Assembly: GCF_019059575.1 (NCBI RefSeq) | Contig: NW_024881695.1 | Location: 310,001 to 374,000, forward strand | Source of the DNA: Amphibalanus amphitrite | Lineage: Eukaryota > Arthropoda > Thecostraca > Balanomorpha > Balanidae | Length of the DNA stretch: 64,000 bases | Direction of reading: 5' to 3' | Part shown: piece after piece, positions 13,601-23,100 of the stretch | Position numbering within the stretch: the first letter of the stretch is position 1 | How the letters are laid out: each line of letters starts with the position of its first letter | The notes under the pieces: model-generated | What the model saw: only the letters and a program-made list of their open reading frames with translations | Database searches by the model: none | Told to the model about the DNA's origin: nothing | Position numbers and translations under genes: made by a program

Positions 13601-14134
13601 TCGCCTGGGCCAGACAGTGTCCGAGGCCGGCCGATCGGGAGAGTGGCATTTGCACTGATATTGATCGAGCTCAGACTTCTGCTGTTCATATAGGAATTTT
13701 GATACAGACCAGTTGATGTACTTTAAGTTACGTAAACGAAAAATGGACCTTTTCTTCTTTTCGGCATGTTTTAAGCGTTTGCCGTACTGACTTATAATTT
13801 CTCGTTTTCCCATTTTCTGCTGATAACTTTTGCTCGTGACCTTTTCAATCGCTTACGTGCAAATGCCAAAAATAACAGAACCTGATCATGTATCATTCTA
13901 CTATGTTTCTGCTACTGATAACTCGACAGGAATCGTACCCGCACGCGCTAGCTGCCGTTGTGTTAACCCTGGTTGTTTCCTGGTCCTCAGGTGTGCGCCC
14001 ACCGTTATATAAACCGCGGCCTGGCCAACGAATGGCACTGGGGTCACGGACTCTGCTACACACTGCAGCAGAACCTCGACTTTGAGCACGAGTGGATTCC
14101 CTGCCGCAATCTGGATGTCACCAGGTGAGAGGAT

Positions 14135-14174
<40 letters not shown>

Positions 14175-17100
14175 AGAGAGAGAGAGAGGGTAGAGGGAGA
14201 GAGGGAAGGGGTAAGGAGAGTGAGGGATCCCCGCTCCACTATCACCACCGCAACAGGTCGTGTCAGCCACGCCACACTGGGCCATTTCTGCCGCACAGTT
14301 TCGCCGAGACTTTGTCGCGATATGACAGTACAAGCTACAGGGAGCGGCAGCGTTGCTATCGCGCCGTCAGACACGCGACAATCAGTCGATGGACATTCGA
14401 CCGCTTTCCCTGTGCGTAGGTCGCCGGCATTGACAACCCGTGCGCTGCTTTAGCATTCGGTGCTTAGGAAATTCCCATTTGAGGACTCTGAGGGAATGTG
14501 GACCATTTCTCGTGTCGTGTTTCTTGTTCAAGCTGCTGCCCCCTGTCTTTCCCCTCCCCTTCGCACCCCTCCCCGTATTCCCCGCCACTGTCTGTGTGCC
14601 GACAATGAGGAGCTGTCTGAGGAATGTCAAACATGCGGTGCATGCGATCACTCTGGTGTGTGAGCCCACTGTCAGAACACGAGACTGTGGTTCATTTGTT
14701 AGACTGTCTGACTGAGAAAAAGTGTCGAGACGGTGTCTCCTATCGAGGCGTAAAACAAGGAGAGTGATAACGGTCGTTTATTAGTTGCATTGTGAGCACT
14801 ATCAATGGCTATGACTGAGTCATGACCGATAAATCGGCACGATACTCGCATCTGCATGATCGGCTGGTTTTGGGTAAATCTGCATCATATACCTCAAGCA
14901 GCCTTCCGGCTGTTCCTATAAAGCTCTTGCTACCTTCAAAAAAGAAAAAGATCACAAAAGAAATTCCTGTCAGCTGCTCGGAGAAACTCATCTGATCTTC
15001 TCCACTGAACTTTCTATCAGCCCGCTAAAGAAGCTCATACCGAGCTTCGTAAGAAAACTCATCCTAATCCCTCCTCGTTCGTAAGAAAGCAGCTCAGTTC
15101 CTTGCGTTAGGTATCTCTCCCAGGTCATTCAGGAAGCTCCTCCAGGCTCCAGTCGTATATACCAGCCGAGCTTCCAGCTGCGGTCACCAGCGAATTCACA
15201 GCCTTCTTCCCATAAAACTCACCGAGCCGGCACAAATGCTCACACTGCACGGCAACGGGGGGGGGGGGGGGAATGGGTGCGCCTCAACAGCACCAAATTG
15301 CACACAGTTGACGGCTGAGCTGTCTGCCTTTGTCACGCATAGCCCGCTGGCTGTGGAGCGGCTGGCGGCGCTGTGTCCTCTGTGTGATGTTAGCTGTTTG
15401 TTGTGTACTGCTGTGTACACTGTGTTTGTACTTACGCTAGTGACAGTGGCGATGGATGGGAGCGCTCGTGTCTCGGGATGACTGAGCGGTGGTTCGTCCT
15501 TGACGTTGTCTGTCTGTGTGTCGGCGCACTGTTCCGGTAGTTTGGACGACGATTGTCTGTGTGTCGGCGCACTGTTCCGGTAGTTTGGACGACGATTGTG
15601 GTTTGTCCGTCGCTCGTCAGATATGAAAGGAAGACTGCAGTGACGGAGTCCGCCCGTAGAGCTACATTGGTGTGTGCTGAGACGCAATGCCTGGAGTTTC
15701 GCGGACAAACGGATCCCGTTGTGGTTTACTGAGTCATTTGCTGGGGCCGTCAATGCCATCCTTTGTCTTAGGCAGTCTGGCTTCGTCAGAATAGTGATGG
15801 GGTGGCCCTAGAATGGAAGTGAATTAGTGACTTGAATCAGTGTTAGTTGGACTTGAGAGTGATATGGAAAATATCGTTCGGCTGTTGTACATATCTGACT
15901 GGAGCCCTCCTTTCCGATCTCAGGCAGCACGAACAGTACGGCTACTGTCAAGCGGGCACCTCAGGCCTTCTGACAGAGGATGACAGTGCCGTCATCGGCA
16001 TGCCGGGTCCCTACACCTGGAGAGGCACCGTGTTCGCCGTCAACATCTCCGACAACTTCCTGCAGCGCGACAAGACTCAGTACTTTGGCCCGGTGACCGC
16101 CTCCACCAGCCCCGTCGACAAGTACAGCTATCTCGGTACGTGAGGGAAAGGCTTCTGAAGGGTCTGCCAATCCAGTAATGCTCCTGATAAGTATCTTCTA
16201 ATTGGATTTGTCGCTTTGTGTATTTGCGGGAGATTGATATTCGTAGTATGTATAGAGCGTGGGTTGGTTTCTGTGGGTGTGCTTCCGTGTTTAACAGGTA
16301 CGAATGATGCATATTTTTAACATCACTAGGCGGTGTTACGTGTGTCGGGTGAAACAGTCGTGCAACAAAGAATGCAGGCCAGCTTTTTGGATATTAGCTG
16401 AATATGTTATCGTGCTTTCATCCAGTGTGATGTTCGTGGGAGCCCTGCCAGGCATTTCGACCCACCCCTCACAGACTCAAGAGATCCCACCTCACCCCAT
16501 CCCTGTTCAAAATCGTGTTCTGCGCTCTGTGTGCACTGTTCACGCACCACCGCGTCGTCCAATCAGGCGACTGTCACTGTGTGTGGCTCGGTAGTCTGAC
16601 GGACAGTCTCATTTGTGTTTCGTGACGGCTGAATCGGGTTGAGGGTGCGGCGCGCGCGGGGGGGGGGGGGGGCAGTCAGCGGAAGTGTCAGTACGGTGTC
16701 ACAGTACAGTGTCATTGTTGTGTCGGGTGAAGTGCGAGGGAACGGATGCAAGATGTCCGTGTTATCATGAAATTTTACGTTGAGTTTAAACTCATGTCTT
16801 TGTTTTCAGTTTACCTGTTAGTGCGTCACTGCGTCAGCCTTATTGCTGTCAATGATTTGCGTATCTACTACTCTCATTGCTGATATCCAGTCATTCAATA
16901 TCTATAGGATGGACCAGTCATCGCCGACTCGTGTTATTTCAATGAGCACGTCGAATAACACCTGTTGCACGCTCGCCCCCGGCAGGTATGGCCGTGGCGT
17001 ACGGCACGTTCTTCCCCAACCTGGCCTCCCAGTCGATCGTGGCCGGCGCACCGCGCTCCCAGGGCACAGGACAGGTGGTCTTCTTCTCGAAGGTGAGTGC

Positions 17101-20100
17101 AGAACACACTGAACACAGAACACACTGAGAACACAGCACGCTAAGCACATAACACATGCGGATTTCACGCACAGGGTTGTACGTCAGGTCGGACTGATTA
17201 TTCGCGGCGCTTAAGAAGTTGCCGTCTGCCGGGCGCCTGCTACGATCATGGCAGTTATACAGTTGTTTGGTTGGCGTACTTTGGGGCTTGGGCCCACGTT
17301 ATATGCGACATATTTATTGCCTAACCGGCTGGAGGGCGTAAAAAGTATCGGTTGTTGTGTGTTCGGTTAATTGCGTAGTAGTTTTTCATGAATTTATTAC
17401 CTCTGTGGCTCATTACTGTTCGCTTAATGACCATTTACCGCTAATCTAATGCACAGTACAAGTGGACACACCCATACCGGTTTGCAGCGATAGAATAGGG
17501 TGTTCTGCTCTCGCTGCTAGCTCTCTCGCTCTTTCATCTTTCTCCATTCCTCTCTCTTTCTTTGAGCTAACCCGCCCTCTCATTGTTCCAGGAGCGAGTT
17601 GGCCAGAAGACACTACGATACGACCTAATCATCGATGGAGAAGAGCATTTCTCCCAGTTCGGATACGAACTCTGCGCTGACGATTTCGATCAAAATGGGT
17701 AAGTGTTCGTGGTATTGTAACTGCAATGCATATTGTGTTATGGTAATGGAAAATGTGAATCCCTAGGTATCTTTTTCTGCTACTAGCCACGAATAATTTG
17801 GATTGCCAAGCTGTGGTGTTTGCTCTTTTGAGGTAAAAATGTAGTTAAATGTTTTATTGTGTCATATTTGCTGGATATGTCCCTTTTCCATACCCGGACG
17901 AGGTGTTTGTTTGTTGCTGATAGTGGCGCTGTCGATCCTGACCGGTGGACCAGGGTGTGACTGACTGACGTACCGTCCCGCTCGTTGCAGTATGACCGAT
18001 CTGGTGGTCGGTGCTCCGTTCCATTTCACCGGCGATGGCGAGGCGTCCGGTGGTGCCATCTACATCTACTCCACACCCCGCTCGGGCTTGACCAAGAGCA
18101 CCAAACCCACCCGCATTCTGGGTAAGGACCGAGTGGGGACGGATGGTGGGTGGGTTCTATGCTCAAACGAGGTACTCGGAGATCAGTAATAACTAGGTCA
18201 TATATGAAGATAATGTACCAATGCTTGATTTGCTACAATCTGTATCCTGTGGGATGCTTTGTTGAACGCTTGCAGATTCTATAGAAGAGGTTGAGCTATC
18301 CCTAAGCTCAGAGCTCCTCAGGGTGATTCTATTGAACGACGTTCTCTGACATGAGAGTCAGCTTTATATTTATCTATTAAACACCCACAGCTCACCCTGT
18401 CCCCTGTCTATGTAACACGCTCCTCTCTCACCAGGTGCTCCCGAGTCCCGGTTCGGCTTTGCGCTGGCCAGTCTGGGCGACCTGAACAAGGACTCTTATC
18501 CGGACCTTGCTGTGGGCGCTCCGTTCGAGGGCGCCGGCGTGGTGCGCATCTACCTGGGCGGCTCGGACGGTCTGAGTACAGAGCCGGCCCAGGTGATACG
18601 ATCCGAGGACGTGGCAGGAGCGCGCGCGCCCATCACCTTCGGATACTCCCTCGGAGGAGGTCTGGATATCGACGGAAATGGCTATCCGGATCTGCTGATC
18701 GGGTCGTTCTGCAATGACACGGTGTCGCTGATCAGGTGGGTAGAGTGGGATACAGTGGGAGCCTGGGAGGAGGCAGAGTGGCGGGGTGGGATGGTGAAGC
18801 GTTTGAAAGATAGTTCTGATCGAATGTATCTATGCAGATATTAGCTGCACCGACGTTATGAAAAATCACATTTTGGGTATCTCACTGTTTGTAATTCTTT
18901 GCTCTGCTGCCAATCTTTTTCAATGCTCTTCAGAACGTTGTAGTGCGCTTTTGATTCTGGTCGCTATTTCATTCATTAATTGTTTAGCATTAGCATGTTT
19001 TCAGGTGCGTGTCTCCCTTCTGTCTTGTTCGGCCAGTCTGTTTTGATATGCCAATCGCCATCTAAACAATGACGTCACTCCTAATCCTCAGAGCGCGGCC
19101 CATTGTCGGCATTGTTACCAAGGTGGAGGGGATGGACCAGCTGACCCGGATCAACCCATCCGAGCTCAGCTGCGACAAACAGCCCGGCATCGGACTCAAG
19201 TGGTGAGCCACTCGGCCGCCAGGGGCGCTGCGGTCGGGCCGCGCCGGCCGTGGGTGTAGTGGGCGGCTGTTTATCTAGCGTGATCTGTGGCTGCGAGTGC
19301 CGAGTGCGGCTGCCGGGCGGGGTATTGATGGGATCCCAGAGTGCTTGCACTGTACGCTGAGGTTGTGTATGTCGGGAGCCGTCAAGTGGACGCCGATTGC
19401 GCTGCCGCGAGATAGCGACATAGCTGTCGTGATATCAGCATTAGATCAGCGCCTATGCTAACGGCCAACCCAGGCGACTGTTCAGTCCAATCTAGTCATA
19501 CGTATCTGTCCGGCTTGAATGTCCGTCTACCAAATGAGCGTTTTGTATCTTGGATGGACTTCATAACTCAAATGTTTTTTTTTTTTTTAAGTGTTGACGC
19601 CGCTTAGTGCTTACACTTGTATTCACCATCCTGGTACTCTATGACTGCTAACATTTCCCCTCTGCTGCGTTTTTCCAGCGTCACGTTCCAGGCCTGTTTC
19701 AAGATGGAGTCGCTTGAGCAGCTGAAGACTACTGTGAACCTCGAGTACCGCCTGGAGGCAGAGACCTTCCAGCCGGACCGGCGCTTCTCCAGAGTTCGCT
19801 TCCTGGAAGGTCTGCCCGAGCGGCGCCACGTGGTCGAGAGGACGCTGCCGCTGAGCGCCGATAACACCCGCGAGTACTTCTGTCAGGAGGAGACCATGTT
19901 CATCAAGGTGCGGAACTCTCGGCCCGGGGGTGCGGTGGGAAAAGACAGGGAGGGCATACATTTTTATCGATACTATGATACATCCTCTGCTAATTTTTCA
20001 TGAGCATCCGATGTGCAGAACATGATCAAATTTGAAAATAATCAGTTTGACCTAGTCAGGTCAAAGGTCATTGAAAGGTCATCGACAAATTCAAAATTAC

Positions 20101-23100
20101 CTATATAAAACCGGGATTAATTGCCTCTCTAATGGCGCTTACCGCAGTGTCCCCGTGCTTAATACAGAGCAATGGGCATTTCAATCCTGCTATGTCGGCA
20201 AACGTTGACCTTTCATGACCTATAACTTCGATATTAGAGGTCATCCAGGTCTAAAATGCGCTGGATGTATTTGTTTTTATAGGTGCTAAGAGCCTACCAA
20301 ATTTCATGAAAAACGAAGGGGGGTCGGGTACATTTCTGATCGATTTGCCGTGAAATGACCCATTATCTTCCGTAGTGTTCGTCTCCCTTCGTAAAATTTA
20401 CTGAAGTGGTTTACTGATGCTACCTCTCAGACTCTATCCCTCCCTACACGCCACTCCCCCTGAATGTGACCCGCCCCCTAACACCGCTCTGCCCGCCTCT
20501 CTCCGCAGAAGGACACCCGCGACATCCAGACGAGCATCCCGATGAAGCTGACCTACTCGCTGCAGCAGAGGGTGCCCCGCCAGGCGTACCCCGGCGGATC
20601 GCTGCCAGACATCGACAACTTCCCCATCCTCAACCAAGAGGAGGCGTCCAAGGTCTTCTACGCCAAGTTTGTCAAAAAGTGCGGCTCCGACGAAGTGTGC
20701 CAGAGCCAGCTGAAAGTCAAGCCCGTGTTCGATCTTAGGACAGGTGAGATTTGGTGGGATGGTGAAGGCATTGGCTCTGCTATTTTGAAGAGCTGAGCGG
20801 TCATGCGTTATAGGGTGTTACCGTTTCTTATGACTGAGAATAGTGTCAGCTGAAGTCAGTGTTAGACGACAAACGCCTTGTAAACCCTTTGGCCTCACAG
20901 TTTTCCCTGTACTTTTTTCCTAGCCAAATACCTGTTCTGACCCACGGTCTACCGTTCTCATTGTGATGACCAGCATGCGTCTGAACCCCACCATCCCCAT
21001 AACTGACATTCACCCCTCGCCTTAGACGAGGAGGGCTTCTCCGTTCTGGAGAAGGAGGTCGGAAAGCTGCTGCGCATCAACACCACGATCCGGAACGACG
21101 GCGAGCCGGCGTACAACGCCCGGCTGTTCGTCACCTACCCGCCCAGCATCAGCTTTGTCGGCAAGGAGCCCACGGTCAGTGCCAGGGCGGGGACAGGGCG
21201 ACACCGGGGTGGGGCAGAGGGGACAGAGTGTCGCCGTGGGAGAGGGGGAGGGTATCGGGGTGACGCCTGACGGCGTGTGTGCAGTGTGGGGGTGCGTGTG
21301 CGTCGATAGGTGGTTTGCTGTTTGTGCCGTGTGTTGTTTGCTTAGCTGATAGGTATAACGTCGGCTGTCTGTAACTAACCTAAATATATCGGAGGCTATC
21401 GTGGTCAGAACCAACCCTTCATTGTATTTCTAGCACGACCAGAAACAGAAATCAAACGGATGTTTCACCTCCACTAACAAATGTGCGTGAGGTAGCCAGT
21501 AACCCCCACTAACGTTTGAACCTGTGTACGATCTCTCCCCGCTGACTTACTTACGGCTCGGACGGAGCAGCTCAGGGCTCCTGAGGTAGGAATGGTCCCC
21601 TTCTGGCCGGACTGCCTGCCTGTAAGTGGTGTTCGCTGTGGTATTTAGCGCTGTTCTCATGGGCATGGACGTTAAAGTTATAGGGTGCATGTTGATCATG
21701 AATGCACTCGTACGCGGCGTAAATATTTAGCTCTTTCGTTAGTGATGACATAGCTTGTATACGAGCATGACTGTACACTTTGCAAATGTTTAGTAGCTGA
21801 CCGTTCGTTCTCTAGTTGTTTGTTGACCTATTGAAGGGACACTCACAGTAGTATCAGTAGTTGATTCGTCACTGTACTTATTGTCGAATGATGTCTGGCC
21901 AAAGATCGTAGTTTAAATGAATGATGGACAAACTGTAGTTATAAAAATGCAGCAGAGGAAAAGGCCGATAACACGTAAACGCGGCATGCTGGGAATGATT
22001 GTCGATTGTTAAGATATTTCCACCGCTACTGGCATCCCCAGCTTCACGTATTCTTGAAACCATATATGCAATAAATTTCCATGCATTTGTAACCATTTAT
22101 GACGGAAATAAGCACCAACACACACTTTATTCAAGCAATAAATCCCTCCCATCTAACCCTGAGGCCCCAGCTGATTGAGTAACCCTCCCGTCTCACCCCT
22201 TCTTGTCTGCCCCGACAGGACCACATCGCCTGCCAGAACAGCGGCAACCAGCTCATCTGCAACCTGGGGAACCCGGTCAGTCGCGGCACGCAGGAGATGG
22301 TGCTGCGCTTCAACGTGGACAAGCTGGACGATGACGAGGAGATGGTGGAGCTCAGCTTCAGCACCAACACGACCTCGGAGCAGACGGAGCCGCAGGGCGA
22401 GAGCATCATCCGCGCCCGGGTGGCCAAACGCAGCGAGATCTCCGTCAGTGGGTCAGTGCAGCGGAGAACGGGGTGGGGGGTGGGGGAGGGATCCAAGGGA
22501 GAGTGGAGGGGAGTTGAAATGCGGCAGGGGTGGAGCTAGGGCATGATAACAATGGGGGAGAGCTGGGACGAACGATGCAACGCCATTGTAATGTCCTTAT
22601 TCATGGAATTCGGTGCCTTCCTAATGCTGTCGAACAGCCCCAAGGTACCCATCTGTCTTTTTGTGACTGTCATGGTTTGTTGATTTGTATCTACCTCCTT
22701 CTTTTTAATCGGTTCATTGTTTTAGCCGCGACTGCCGTGTGCCATATATCAGTCCATCAGCTCTAACCTCCCCTCCGCTCCGGCAGTGTGGCCTGGCCGG
22801 AGCAGGTGTTCTACGGCGGCGAGGTGAAGGGCGAGAGCGACGTCAAGAGTCTGGACGAGGTGGGCAGCCCGATCCTGCACAAGTACGAGGTGTACAACGA
22901 CGGCCCGTCCACGGTGGACTGGGTGGACGTGCTGATTGACTGGCCGGTGGAGGTGCAGAGCCCCGGGCCGCGCGGAAAGTGGCTCCTCTACCTCACCAAG
23001 CCGCCAGTAGTAGAAGGTGAGAGAATAGGAGAGGGGAAGAGAGGGGTGGAGAAGAGTTGGGGTTTGGGGCTTGTAGAAGAAGGATGATGTGGTTTTAGGA

